31,801 nucleotides of DNA from DAOVRL01 sp964459805 (GCA_964459805.1 CAYWOD010000010.1:1-31801), one strand, 5' to 3'. Positions 24,162 to 31,801 are shown, numbered from the stretch's first letter. Numbers and translations: made by a program. The notes: generated from the sequence alone by a model not told the origin.

Positions 24162-26045
24162 ATGAGCAGAGTACGCATTTCCGGTATCGTTTTCTTGACG
24201 GTTGTGATTGGGGCTGGCAGTTGCCTGGCGAGAGAGGCTTCGCAGCAGAGAGTTGTGGTCAATACCACCAATCGCAGTGCCCCGATTTGCGAATATGTCT
24301 ATGGCCAATTTATCGAGCATCTTGGGCGGTGCATTGATGGGGGGATATGGGCGGAGATGCTCAAAGACCGCAAGTTTTATTATCCCGTGGGCGTCGGTAA
24401 ATCGCCGTGGAGGACGGTAGGCGACGCGGCGGCCGTGGCGATGCAAAAGGAGAATCCTTACGTCGGCGAGCACACGCCGCAGGTGCGATTGGCCAAAGCA
24501 GGACCACCGCGCGGTATAAGCCAGCGCAGGCTGGGGCTGATTAGGGGCAAGGAATACACGGGGCGCATAGTCATTGCGGGCAGTAACTCCGCTAAGGTTG
24601 AGGTTAGTCTGGTCTGGGGCGTGGGCGAAAAGCAGCGCCAGATGGTCAGGATTAAGACGCTCGGCGCCGAATACAGAACGCGGGCTTTGAAGTTTACCGC
24701 GGGTGGTGACAGCGAGGACGGCCGGCTCGAAATCGTCGGAGTGGGAAAGGGCACTTTTCAAATCGGGGCGGTTTCGTTGATGCCTGCGGACAATATCGAG
24801 GGGATGCGGCCCGATACATTCAAGCTCCTGAAGGAATTGAATTCGCCGATATATCGCTGGCCGGGCGGCAACTTCGTCAGCGGGTACGACTGGCGGGATG
24901 GGGTCGGCGAGCGAGACAAGCGGCCGCCGCGTCCGAATCTCGCCTGGCCGAACCTGCTCGAATCCAACGACTTCGGCATCGACGAGTTTATGACTTTCTG
25001 CCGGCTGTTGGATACCGAGCCTTATATCGCGGTCAACAGCGGATTCGGGGACGCACACTCGGCGGCCAAAGAGGTCGAATACGTCAACGGCTCGGCCGAT
25101 ACGCCGATGGGCGCCTGGCGGGCCGCCAACGGGCACGCCAAACCCTACAACGTCAAGTGGTGGGGGATCGGCAACGAGATGTACGGCAACTGGCAGTTGG
25201 GGTATATGAAGCTAAATCACTACGTCCAGAAGCACAACCGCTTTGCTATAGCGATGGGAAAGGCGGACCCGTCGATAAAGATCGTCGGCGTCGGGTCGGC
25301 GGGGCCCTGGTCGGAGGGGATGCTCAAGAGCTGCGCCAAGTATATGGAGCTTATCAGTGAGCATTTTTACTGCGACAGGAAGAGGAAATCTTTGACCGAG
25401 TATGTCAGTCTCATACGCGACAACGTCCGCGGCAAGGTTGCGGCGCATCGCGATTACCGCAAGCGATTGGGGTCGCTGGCGGGCAAAGACATCCGCATCG
25501 CCATTGACGAATGGAACTACTGGTACGGAAGCCGGCATTACAATATGAAGGATGCTATGGGGATCGCGGCGGGTCTGCACGAGATGTTTCGCAATAGCGA
25601 CATTGTGTTTATGGCCAACTATGCACAGACGGTCAACGTCATCGGCGCCATTAAGACGAGCAAGACAGCAGCGGCATTCGATACCACCGGCTTGGTGCTC
25701 AAGCTCTATCGCAATCGGTTCGGGCAGGTGCCGGTGGCAATAAGCGGGGTCGATCTTCCGTTAGATGTGGCCGCGGCGCTGAGCGGCGACGGTAAGACGC
25801 TGACAATCGGCATTGTCAATCCGACCGAACGCAAACTTGACCTTCCATTAGAACTCAAAGGCGCTCAACTGACGAGGCCCGGCGGGCGAAGGTGGCAAAT
25901 AAGCCACCCGGACCCGATGGCGCATAATGAGCCCGGCAAGGAGCCGAGGGTAACGATTAAAGAGACCGTGTTTTCCGAAGGTGTGGTCGGTAATCTGGCG
26001 ATACCACCGATTAGCGTGAGCATCTATAAGCTGCCGCTGGAATAG
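24162..26045 (+). CDS. Secreted GH51 alpha-L-arabinofuranosidase
   Basis: This 627-residue protein begins with a signal peptide (ISGIVFLTVVIGAGSCLA). It is closely similar along its length to the C-terminal half of the preceding fusion: both share GQFIEHLG, GGIWAEML, YRWPGGNFVSGYDWRDG and WSEGMLKSC. The acid/base is E339 in GIGNEMYGN and the nucleophile is E450 in IDEWNYWYG. GH51 enzymes release alpha-L-arabinofuranosyl side groups from arabinan, arabinoxylan and related glycans. GGAG lies 7 bases before the ATG. The gap to the fusion gene is 36 bases, so the two are one operon and probably arose by tandem duplication. An in-frame TTG at 24132 is less likely. Confidence 0.92.
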   Translation: MSRVRISGIVFLTVVIGAGSCLAREASQQRVVVNTTNRSAPICEYVYGQFIEHLGRCIDGGIWAEMLKDRKFYYPVGVGKSPWRTVGDAAAVAMQKENPYVGEHTPQVRLAKAGPPRGISQRRLGLIRGKEYTGRIVIAGSNSAKVEVSLVWGVGEKQRQMVRIKTLGAEYRTRALKFTAGGDSEDGRLEIVGVGKGTFQIGAVSLMPADNIEGMRPDTFKLLKELNSPIYRWPGGNFVSGYDWRDGVGERDKRPPRPNLAWPNLLESNDFGIDEFMTFCRLLDTEPYIAVNSGFGDAHSAAKEVEYVNGSADTPMGAWRAANGHAKPYNVKWWGIGNEMYGNWQLGYMKLNHYVQKHNRFAIAMGKADPSIKIVGVGSAGPWSEGMLKSCAKYMELISEHFYCDRKRKSLTEYVSLIRDNVRGKVAAHRDYRKRLGSLAGKDIRIAIDEWNYWYGSRHYNMKDAMGIAAGLHEMFRNSDIVFMANYAQTVNVIGAIKTSKTAAAFDTTGLVLKLYRNRFGQVPVAISGVDLPLDVAAALSGDGKTLTIGIVNPTERKLDLPLELKGAQLTRPGGRRWQISHPDPMAHNEPGKEPRVTIKETVFSEGVVGNLAIPPISVSIYKLPLE

Positions 26046-26049
26046 TTGG

Positions 26050-26078
26050 TTGCGAAAAATCGGTTCTGCGGGTATAAT
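26050..26078 (+). promoter_or_regulatory. Sigma70-like promoter before the Cys-rich small protein
   Basis: TTGCGA (26050-26055) and TATAAT (26073-26078) are separated by 17 bases, an ideal spacing. The transcript would start at about 26085 and run over a 25-codon open frame (26094-26171), then a palindrome, to the gene at 26240. It begins 5 bases after the GH51 stop codon. Confidence 0.65.
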
Positions 26079-26170
26079 GTGCGCCGGTGACTTATGAAGC
26101 AATATGAACTCATACTAATCGATAGTCGTTTTACAGATGGATTAACACCGATTTACACTGTTTTGGTATA

Positions 26171-26219
26171 GATTCCCGCCGGAGTTTATCCCGCACCTCG
26201 ATGCGGGGCGCGAATGACA
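26171..26219. repeat. Dispersed palindrome (GATTCCCGC type)
   Basis: GATTCCCGCC at 26171-26180 and GGCGCGAATGACA near 26207-26219 form the outer arms, and CCCGCA/TGCGGG the inner stem. It belongs to the same design as 13475-13525 and lies in the 5' leader of the small cysteine-rich gene. Just upstream, GATTAACACCGATTTACACT resembles another A/C-rich phrase at 9540-9560. Confidence 0.6.
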
Positions 26220-26239
26220 TAGTAAGGATCTATCGTAAT

Positions 26240-26434
26240 ATGGAATGCAAGAAAGAGCAAAATCTGGCCCACTGCAACTGTACATATCCGGGATGCGGCA
26301 AGAAGGGAATGTGCTGCGAATGTATAAGCTACCACTTATCATTGAAGGAGCTTCCCGGCTGCTGTTTTCCCGATCACGTCGAAAAAACCTTCGACCGAAG
26401 CTTCCGCGCCTTCGCAAAAGCGTGGGGATTGTAA
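26240..26434 (+). CDS. Small cysteine-rich protein, DUF6485-like
   Basis: This 64-residue protein holds seven cysteines in two clusters, C-x9-C-x1-C-x4-C and C-C-x2-C, with another in PGCCFP. The order MECKKEQNLAHCNC, GKKGMCCECISYH, LPGCCFPDHVEKTFDRS matches what I recall of the DUF6485 family of short metal-binding-like proteins found in anaerobes. I chose ATG 26240 because it begins the conserved part. A weak AAGGA lies about 12 bases upstream. The upstream frame to 26201 is out of character. Function is unknown; a zinc or iron-sulfur site is inferred from the cysteines. Confidence 0.72.
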   Translation: MECKKEQNLAHCNCTYPGCGKKGMCCECISYHLSLKELPGCCFPDHVEKTFDRSFRAFAKAWGL

Positions 26435-26467
26435 ATTTTAAACTCCACGTAATATGTAGGGCTGAAT

Positions 26468-26504
26468 AAAAAGTGATAAAAAGGCCGAGCTGTTTAGCTC
26501 GGCC
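26468..26504 (-). terminator. Intrinsic terminator of the sigma factor operon
   Basis: On the minus strand a perfect 9-base-pair stem (GGCCGAGCT with AGCTCGGCC, 26483-26504) is followed by TTTTTATCACTTTTT. It lies 24 bases after the stop of the membrane protein at 26528. It may also stop opposing transcription from the cysteine-rich gene, which converges on it. Confidence 0.88.
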
Positions 26505-26527
26505 ATAAACCTGTGAACCAAATAGTC

Positions 26528-27685
26528 TTACCGAATCTTCTTATTTTCTACACGGTCAAGCCAACAGCTTGCTTCAGCGAGGTAAACATTCTTCTTTTCG
26601 GTCGGTCTTAACACAATCTTCGCCGTAACATGTCTGTATTTGTTATCTGGCCAATATTCCGAATCGCCCACACCGAATATGCTTTCTTTGTTTAATTCCA
26701 ATGGCATCTGCTGGCATATACCGTGCCTGAAACCCTCAGTTGTAATTACCGCCAGATCCAACACGTTTAGCTGGCCGGTGTTTTCCAAATGCTTATTGTA
26801 GAGACGTAGCGCAATAGCTTTTATACCGGGCGAGTCCGAAATATCAATTATTATCTCTTCGCCATCAAGCTCAATCTCTGCTTTGCCTTGTGGTGGTTTA
26901 CTAACGCTTTTGGTATCAAAAAACTCCGCTGGTTTTTCCGGCTCTTCATAATCGAATATATACAAATCGTAAGCATTTTCTTGGTCTTTACGGTGTATCT
27001 TCATCTGAACAGGCAAAAGAGAGTTTATCCCAACTGTGATGGAAACACTTTGCACCCATTTTCCCATTCTTTCAGGAGGATTAAACCGGTATATCAGAAA
27101 GTCATGCGCAACGTGCGATGGAACTTGTTTTAGCAAATCCTCATTATTATATTGCATAAGTCCCTGCGTGATTTTTTCGAAGAACTTCATGCCCCTAATA
27201 TTACCAAGTTCAGATGGCCCTTTTCGGATTTGTTGTCCATACTTGTCGAATACAGTTTCCGTTATCCTGTCATCGAAGAACGTAGTGCCATTGTCCTTCT
27301 TGGCAAGGAGTCGTTCGTTGGAAAACCATCCTTCCAAAGAGCTGTTGACTCGATTTTTACGAAACTTAAGCTCATAAAAATGCACAAAATCAACCTGGTC
27401 AACACGCGTAGTAACTTCTGCCCATGCCACTGCGGTCATATCCGCCCTCCCAACCAAGTTAAGCCCCCAAAATACCGCAATAATTATGACTGCTGCGGCG
27501 GCGGCGAGTTTTATTGTTCTACTTCTCATGATATGCTCCAATAAAGTGGGTTTTGATGGTTGTCTTGATTGCCTTAGAGATCTACTGAAATTATTGGAGG
27601 TTTCCTGAGCGATCTCGCGCACCTCTGTGGGTATATCTTCGGTGCCGATGCTTTTTAGGATTTGTTCGAGTTTTTCGTCGTTCAT
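26528..27685 (-). CDS. Single-pass membrane protein, putative anti-sigma or sigma-linked partner
   Basis: The 385-residue protein has a charged N-terminal 55 residues, one membrane helix at about 57-80 (TIKLAAAAAVIIIAVFWGL), and a large C-terminal part expected outside the cytoplasm. The N-terminal region faces the cytoplasm, as in anti-sigma factors, but lacks the usual zinc-finger motif. The gene begins 13 bases after the end of an ECF sigma factor gene in the same orientation, so the two are translated together. The outer domain (residues 90-385, with EIELDGEEIIIDISD) is not a family I can name. RseP at 3334 is a candidate protease for it, but that link is speculative. Confidence 0.65.
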   Translation of the reverse strand: MNDEKLEQILKSIGTEDIPTEVREIAQETSNNFSRSLRQSRQPSKPTLLEHIMRSRTIKLAAAAAVIIIAVFWGLNLVGRADMTAVAWAEVTTRVDQVDFVHFYELKFRKNRVNSSLEGWFSNERLLAKKDNGTTFFDDRITETVFDKYGQQIRKGPSELGNIRGMKFFEKITQGLMQYNNEDLLKQVPSHVAHDFLIYRFNPPERMGKWVQSVSITVGINSLLPVQMKIHRKDQENAYDLYIFDYEEPEKPAEFFDTKSVSKPPQGKAEIELDGEEIIIDISDSPGIKAIALRLYNKHLENTGQLNVLDLAVITTEGFRHGICQQMPLELNKESIFGVGDSEYWPDNKYRHVTAKIVLRPTEKKNVYLAEASCWLDRVENKKIR

Positions 27686-27698
27686 TTTCGTACTCCCG

Positions 27699-28199
27699 TT
27701 AAGCCAAAACGGCCAGTTTGTTCTTCAAGGCTGCCAGTGCTCTGGACACGTGCGACCTTGCCCCGGCCTTTGTGCAGCGCAGGCTCTCGGCAATCATCTG
27801 GTAATCCTGCTGCTCCATATATCGCATCACGATTGCCCTGCCCTGCTTTAGGGGCAGTTTGCTAATCTCGCGGCGTATCAGTATAGCCAGCTCACTTCTG
27901 CCAAGCTTTTCCTCCGGGGCATTTTCGGCGCCGGCACCACCATTGCTGATATGTCCGTCTCTGCCGATCCGGTTTCGCCAAGCCCGCGAGTTGGACGTCA
28001 GGGCAATTCTATAGACATACGCGCCTGCCCTTTCGCCTTTTAGCTTTTCGATATGCTGCCATATTCCTAATAACGCATACTGCATCGCCTCGGTGAAAAG
28101 CTCCTTATCGCCGGCCAGCTTCCACAAAACCGATGTCAGAAACACCGAATAGCGGGCTCTTATCTTTTCAAATAGCTCCAATCGCTCGCAGTGCTCCAT
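27699..28199 (-). CDS. ECF-type RNA polymerase sigma factor
   Basis: This is a 166-residue protein. Region 2 (about residues 10-85) includes RYSVFLTSVLWKLAGDKELFTEAMQYALLGIWQHIEKL, with the helix pattern that binds polymerase and the -10 element. A linker with NGGAGAENAPEEK follows. Region 4 is SKLPLKQGRAIVMRYMEQQDYQMIAESL, then a helix-turn-helix KAGARSHVSRALAALKNKL for the -35 element. It redirects RNA polymerase to a stress or surface-response regulon. Its partner is the membrane protein downstream. Start ATG at 28199; no strong Shine-Dalgarno is visible. The gap upstream (28200-28345) has an AT-rich TATTATAC but no promoter I would rely on. Confidence 0.85.
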   Translation of the reverse strand: MEHCERLELFEKIRARYSVFLTSVLWKLAGDKELFTEAMQYALLGIWQHIEKLKGERAGAYVYRIALTSNSRAWRNRIGRDGHISNGGAGAENAPEEKLGRSELAILIRREISKLPLKQGRAIVMRYMEQQDYQMIAESLRCTKAGARSHVSRALAALKNKLAVLA

Positions 28200-28345
28200 T
28201 TAGCATTTTCCAATCTTCGGTTACAGCGAACATGTCCGGTTTCCGTATAATAGTAACGCCCGTGCGTGCGTTCTGTGCAAAAAAATCTTTGAAGAAATGG
28301 GCCTCCGTCAGTGTTCGTAACGCCGAAACGGCTGTTTTAAGCCTC

Positions 28346-29533
28346 TCAACTCTGATTTAGGCTGGTTTTGCCGCGTTTCCTTAACATGATGTGGAGGCCG
28401 AGCAGGCCTGAGAGGAGATAGCCGAGGGGTACGTATTGGAGGACGAGGTGTGTGCCGAAGCGCTCTGCTATGGGTACGATGGGGAAGAAGACGACGCTTG
28501 CGAAGAGCCACGTTCCTCCGACGATCCAGCCCATTCGCCGTCCGAGGTTTGCACCTGGTGCGTATCTGGCCAGGGTGATGAGCAGTATGTAGGCCGCGAA
28601 CGCGCAAAAGCCGGCGGCGAAGATTATCCATACGGCCCAGTTGTTATTTATCAGCAGCAGATAGGCCAGTGCGAAAGGCCCTGCAAGCAGGAACGCGAGG
28701 GTCGAGCAGAGCAGCTCGCCCTTTCGGTGTGCGATGGCGGCCCAAACGAATGAGCCGAGGGCGCCGCCCAGGCCGAACATCGTTGCCGAATATCCACCGA
28801 AGGTCAGCTTGAAGCCAAGCTCCTCGAGTTGCGTCGGCAAAAGCAGTGCGATGAGGGTTGTGGAGACGGCGGCGGGTATTGCCATAATCATTATCAGGTG
28901 AAAGCCCGGGCCGGTTTTTGTTGGGGCCGGCTGGCTCGCGCGGGCCGATGCCGGCTCGACGGCCAGGCGGATTCTCAGCAGGACAACCATCAAGATGCCT
29001 AAGACCGGACAAAGAATCAGAAGGTACAGGCCGGGCAGGCCAAAGCGGGATACCAGCGCGGTCGAGACCACGCCGCCGCTTGCGAAACCGAGCAAGCCGC
29101 CCGTCATAAAAACGGCCGTGCTGATTGCCGGCGCGATGCCGGGCAGGGCGTGTACGGCCCGCAGGCCTTCGGGGTGGACTACTGCGATTCCGCAGCCGGT
29201 GATTACGGCCAGAACAATCAGAGCCGAGACGCCGACGGGCGATTTCGGCAGGGCGGCGAGCAGGCATATAAAGATGGCCAGGGCCAGACCGACATGCAGA
29301 AAGAAGGGCCTTGTTTGTTCGGCGCGGAGGTGGCCGGTGAGCAATTGCACGCCGTTGGCCGTGATAATCAGGGCGGCCAGCGCGAAGCCGCCGAGCGACA
29401 GGCTCAATGTGAGCTCGCTGCGGACGGCGGGGAGGATTGAAGGCAGTATATTGCCGAGCATATCAACCGTAAAATGCACGCCTGATAGGACCAGCAACTG
29501 CGCCCATTGATATGTGGCAATTCTTTTCTTCAC
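28346..29533 (-). CDS. MFS transporter, Fsr-like
   Basis: The protein has about twelve membrane helices in two halves with a central loop (VEPASARASQPAPTKTGP). The first helix, QLLVLSGVHFTVDMLGNILPSILP, resembles fosmidomycin-resistance type MFS exporters (Fsr group). I place the start at GTG 29533, giving 395 residues. This GTG overlaps the stop of the upstream frame as GTGA, a hallmark of translational coupling. The longer frame to a TTG at 29638 adds a non-membrane leader that overlaps the upstream frame. Substrate is unknown. The presence of dxr, the fosmidomycin target, elsewhere in the window is probably coincidence. Confidence 0.78.
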   Translation of the reverse strand: MKKRIATYQWAQLLVLSGVHFTVDMLGNILPSILPAVRSELTLSLSLGGFALAALIITANGVQLLTGHLRAEQTRPFFLHVGLALAIFICLLAALPKSPVGVSALIVLAVITGCGIAVVHPEGLRAVHALPGIAPAISTAVFMTGGLLGFASGGVVSTALVSRFGLPGLYLLILCPVLGILMVVLLRIRLAVEPASARASQPAPTKTGPGFHLIMIMAIPAAVSTTLIALLLPTQLEELGFKLTFGGYSATMFGLGGALGSFVWAAIAHRKGELLCSTLAFLLAGPFALAYLLLINNNWAVWIIFAAGFCAFAAYILLITLARYAPGANLGRRMGWIVGGTWLFASVVFFPIVPIAERFGTHLVLQYVPLGYLLSGLLGLHIMLRKRGKTSLNQS

Positions 29534-29811
29534 TTGATTATCGGATATAGTCTTTTGATCGAGGCTGTCACATTGCGGGAACTCTCGGCAATGTACGTAT
29601 CGTCGTCGCACCAGAGAAAACCGTACTTGGAAGCCCAAGAAATCAGCACGACCAGAACGAAGCTTGTCGGAACATTGCGAAATTCAGGGAGAAAGTTATC
29701 CATCTGTTGAACCTGGATTCCCTGAATGGTGCTTGGACTGATCATTCCCACAAATGACAGGCCAAGAAGCTTGAAGCCGAGCAACTCTAACCTCCAAACA
29801 CTTGTTTTCAC
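29530..29811 (-). CDS. C-terminal frame of the frameshifted membrane protein (or separate small gene)
   Basis: This 93-codon frame (GTG at 29811) begins inside the 3' part of the 311-codon frame at 29696-30631 but reads a different phase. It contains hydrophobic segments (LLGFKLLGLSFVGMI, VPTSFVLVVLISWASKYGF) and ends in a stop codon that overlaps the MFS start by GTGA. No Shine-Dalgarno lies before its GTG. It is most simply the true C-terminus of the upstream protein after a frameshift near 29811; a separate overlapping gene is the alternative. Confidence 0.5.
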   Translation of the reverse strand: MKTSVWRLELLGFKLLGLSFVGMISPSTIQGIQVQQMDNFLPEFRNVPTSFVLVVLISWASKYGFLWCDDDTYIAESSRNVTASIKRLYPIIK

Positions 29812-30631
29812 CCCAGAGCATCAGGAGGCCGCCTGCAAGCAAGAGACTCGTGGAAAACGCCATTCCCAGGAGCATGCGGTTGTCCCCCGGCGACAGTCGT
29901 GCCATCCAAAATTTTGCCGGAGACCTTTCAGGGCGTTCCGATGGGACATCAACAACTTCGCTCTTTACAGAAGCTTCAGAGTCATTTTCCGGGTTATTGG
30001 CAGAGGGGAGAAGAAAGAACGCGAAGCTGAAGGTCAAGAGGAAAATCACTCCAAGATAAATCAGGAAGCCCCCCCACAGCTTGGATCGTGCCCCGGCTTT
30101 CGGAGCTAGCAGAGCCCGGGTCCTTTTTCGAGCATCCAGGATTCGACCGGCGAGAACGTTACTGAGTTCGGCACATTCGGTGTGATCATTTAACCCAAAG
30201 CCTAATGAGCCACCATCAAAAAGACGCATGTCGACAACTGAAACCAGCGCATCTCCAAATGGTTCGTCAACTATTTCAAATGACTCAATATCTTCATATT
30301 TTCGGAAACCTCTTTTGCCTTCGCCAAAAATAATCCTGTCTCCTACAAGCCTTACTTTCCTTGCCCGGGGTTTCCGATAGAGTACGAAGGGCACACAGAC
30401 TGCAACATACACATGAGGAAATGTGAACATTACCACGAGGCCAATTACGAAAAGGGCGACTACAGAATCAGGGACGCGTACCACAAAACGCCAAAGAAGA
30501 ACACCAGCGACAAGCAGGAAGACATGGAGTAAGGCCCCGAAGAGAGCGGGTTTAAGGGCCTTCTTCAGGCTCTCTGTCGATTTTCTTGGTCGGAAGTCTT
30601 CCGGCGTTTCCCACTCGAAATAGGTTTTCAT
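29696..30631 (-). CDS. Membrane protein of unknown function, probably frameshifted near its end
   Basis: The 311-codon frame has two membrane helices at about residues 30-50 and 58-84. A cytosolic beta-rich domain (KVRLVGDRIIFGEGKRGFRKYEDIESFEIV) resembles PH-like folds. Further helices lie at about 188-207 and 255-272. The frame's last 37 residues (from about 275) are hydrophilic and unlike a natural end, whereas the alternative phase (29530-29811) continues with hydrophobic segments up to the MFS gene. GGAGG lies 8 bases before the ATG. It begins 21 bases after purC. I do not recognise the family. Confidence 0.6.
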   Translation of the reverse strand: MKTYFEWETPEDFRPRKSTESLKKALKPALFGALLHVFLLVAGVLLWRFVVRVPDSVVALFVIGLVVMFTFPHVYVAVCVPFVLYRKPRARKVRLVGDRIIFGEGKRGFRKYEDIESFEIVDEPFGDALVSVVDMRLFDGGSLGFGLNDHTECAELSNVLAGRILDARKRTRALLAPKAGARSKLWGGFLIYLGVIFLLTFSFAFFLLPSANNPENDSEASVKSEVVDVPSERPERSPAKFWMARLSPGDNRMLLGMAFSTSLLLAGGLLMLWGENKCLEVRVARLQASWPVICGNDQSKHHSGNPGSTDG

Positions 30632-30652
30632 TTCTCGACCCTCCGCTTGGGC

Positions 30653-31540
30653 TTACCTCTCGAACTTTTTGCCGGTGAGCTGTTCGTAGGCATCGATGTA
30701 TTTCTCGGCGGTTTTTTCTCTGATGTCGTCGGGCAGCTCAACGCCCGGACCTGATTTATCGAAGTTGATGGACTCGAGGTAGTTGCGAACGAACTGCTTG
30801 TCGTAGCTTTCCTGGTCTCTGCCTGGTTCGTATTTGTCGGCGGGCCAGAAACGCGATGAATCCGGGGTCAGGACCTCATCAATCAGGATGATTTTGCCGT
30901 CAATCAGGCCCCATTCGAATTTTGTGTCGGCTAAGATTATCCCTCTGGTCTCGGCGTAATCGCCGGCCTTTTTGAAGATTTCTATGCTCTGGTCGCGGAC
31001 GTACTCGGCCTGGTCTCTGCCGATGATATCGACTGCCCGCTCGAAGCTGATATTCTCATCGTGCGTTCCACTCTCGGCCTTGGTTGCGGGGGTGAAGATC
31101 AATTCCGGGAGCTTCCCGCACTGCCTTAGCCCATCGGGCAGCTTGTGACCACAGACGGTTCCGTTTTGGACGTATTCCTTCCAGCCTGAGCCGGCTAAGT
31201 AGCCTCGGACCACACATTCGATGGGCAGGACCTCCCCCTTTTTGACCAGCATGCTGCGTCCAGCCAGCTCCGGACGGTCGCAGAACGGATCGGGGAAATC
31301 GGCTATCTCGTCGCTGATCAGGTGATGCTCAACTTCGCCGCTTAGAAAATCGAACCAGAACCGCGAAATCTGCGTCAGGATGATTCCCTTGTATGGTATG
31401 CCGTTGGCCATAACGACGTCGAAGGCGCTTATTCGGTCGGTGGCGATTATGAGCAGCTTGTCGCCCAAATCGTATATGTCGCGAACCTTGCCCCGGCTCG
31501 GCTCGGCGACGGATATGTTTGTCTGCAATACTGTTTCCAT
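30653..31540 (-). CDS. purC: Phosphoribosylaminoimidazole-succinocarboxamide synthase
   Basis: PurC joins aspartate to CAIR with ATP in purine synthesis. The N-terminal GKVRDIYDLGDKLLIIATDRISAFDVVM is the nucleotide-binding start of SAICAR synthases. PIECVVRGYLAGSGWKEY, FTPATKAESGTHDENISFE, ADTKFEWG and DEVLTPDSSRFWPADKYEPG follow in the usual order. The 295-residue length matches the long form. AAGGAG lies 5 bases before the ATG at 31540. An upstream in-frame extension to 31621 is unsupported. Confidence 0.96.
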   Translation of the reverse strand: METVLQTNISVAEPSRGKVRDIYDLGDKLLIIATDRISAFDVVMANGIPYKGIILTQISRFWFDFLSGEVEHHLISDEIADFPDPFCDRPELAGRSMLVKKGEVLPIECVVRGYLAGSGWKEYVQNGTVCGHKLPDGLRQCGKLPELIFTPATKAESGTHDENISFERAVDIIGRDQAEYVRDQSIEIFKKAGDYAETRGIILADTKFEWGLIDGKIILIDEVLTPDSSRFWPADKYEPGRDQESYDKQFVRNYLESINFDKSGPGVELPDDIREKTAEKYIDAYEQLTGKKFER

Positions 31541-31560
31541 AGTAACTCCTTGCTTTGCGG

Positions 31561-31582
31561 CATTCCCAGGCAAGCGGGAATG
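31561..31582. repeat. Short palindrome upstream of purC
   Basis: CATTCCC (31561-31567) and GGGAATG (31576-31582) are perfect complements, with GACA following, as in the repeats at 13475 and 26171. It lies in the 5' leader of purC, 21 bases before its start. Confidence 0.55.
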
Positions 31583-31801
31583 ACATTCATCAATTGAACT
31601 ACACCAGAGCAGTACGGCCAAATACTACCGGCTGCTATTTTAGCCGAAATCCTGTCAATTGCACGAACTTTTCCGGTTTTCCGCGAGCCCTGGAAATTTC
31701 TTCAGAATCCGCCGGCTGAGGTTTCTTAGCCCAAGTTACGCTGTTCGAAGAAAATTTCAGGAATTTTCGGAGCAAGATCATCGATGTTGGGCTTTGAATT
31801 C
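31583..31801. other. Window edge upstream of purC
   Basis: No gene is visible in these 219 bases. The minus strand has TTGACA near 31650 but no -10 element at a proper spacing; TAAAAT lies only 10 bases on. The purC promoter is therefore not assigned. Confidence 0.35.

Noticed and set aside
22893..25136. 747-codon minus-strand frame opposite the GH51 genes
   Set aside because: It runs antisense through both GH51 coding regions, shows repeated halves mirroring their duplication and has no motif of its own, so it is a shadow of the GC-rich glycosidase codons.
5647..29533. Functional link between dxr (fosmidomycin target) and the Fsr-like transporter
   Set aside because: They are about 22 kb apart in unrelated operons and the transporter subgroup is assigned only by general resemblance.
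31640..31680. purC promoter with TTGACA on the minus strand
   Set aside because: The nearest -10-like TAAAAT is only 10 bases downstream, too close for a sigma70 promoter.

Overview
The window is a bacterial chromosome segment of moderately high G+C. It most resembles a planctomycete of the Phycisphaerae/Sedimentisphaerales kind. This is inferred from an ECF sigma factor followed by a single-pass membrane partner, a Tat-exported sulfatase, large arabinan-directed glycosidases, several four-helix-bundle (23S rRNA intervening-sequence protein) genes and many dispersed palindromic repeats. The assignment rests on gene content only. No rRNA, tRNA or CRISPR array was seen.

Layout. 0.2-6.8 kb (minus strand): a Wzx-like flippase, a serine hydroxymethyltransferase-like PLP enzyme with altered active-site motifs, and the dxr-rseP pair (isoprenoid synthesis and membrane site-2 protease). 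6.8-7.7 kb has no gene I can support. 7.7-18.1 kb (plus strand) is a complete but interrupted leucine locus: leuA, leuC, leuD and leuB. It opens with a sigma70-like promoter, an apparently leaderless 24-residue leucine-rich leader peptide and a hairpin. The leuC-leuD gap holds a truncated four-helix-bundle gene, a PD-(D/E)XK-like nuclease and an intact four-helix-bundle gene, bounded by inverted A-rich repeats matching at 27 of 29 positions. The leuD-leuB gap holds a small membrane protein, a 5' stub of a second leuB, a Tat sulfatase, an EVE-domain nuclease and a PmeII-like restriction endonuclease. The intact leuB follows.

18.2-26.4 kb (plus strand): a second four-helix-bundle gene, a TGS-domain GTPase, a 1449-residue lipoprotein combining GH127, a carbohydrate-binding-like region and GH51, a secreted stand-alone GH51 paralogue, and a small cysteine-rich protein. 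The two glycosidases together could remove both alpha- and beta-linked L-arabinofuranose. 26.5-31.6 kb (minus strand): an ECF sigma factor with membrane partner closed by a clear terminator, an Fsr-like MFS transporter, a probably frameshifted membrane protein, and purC.

The most unusual feature is the leucine locus. Two of its gaps show the same arrangement: a short 5' stub of a gene, then nuclease-type cargo, then an intact homologue of the stub. A-rich blocks typical of the four-helix-bundle genes sit at several of its junctions.
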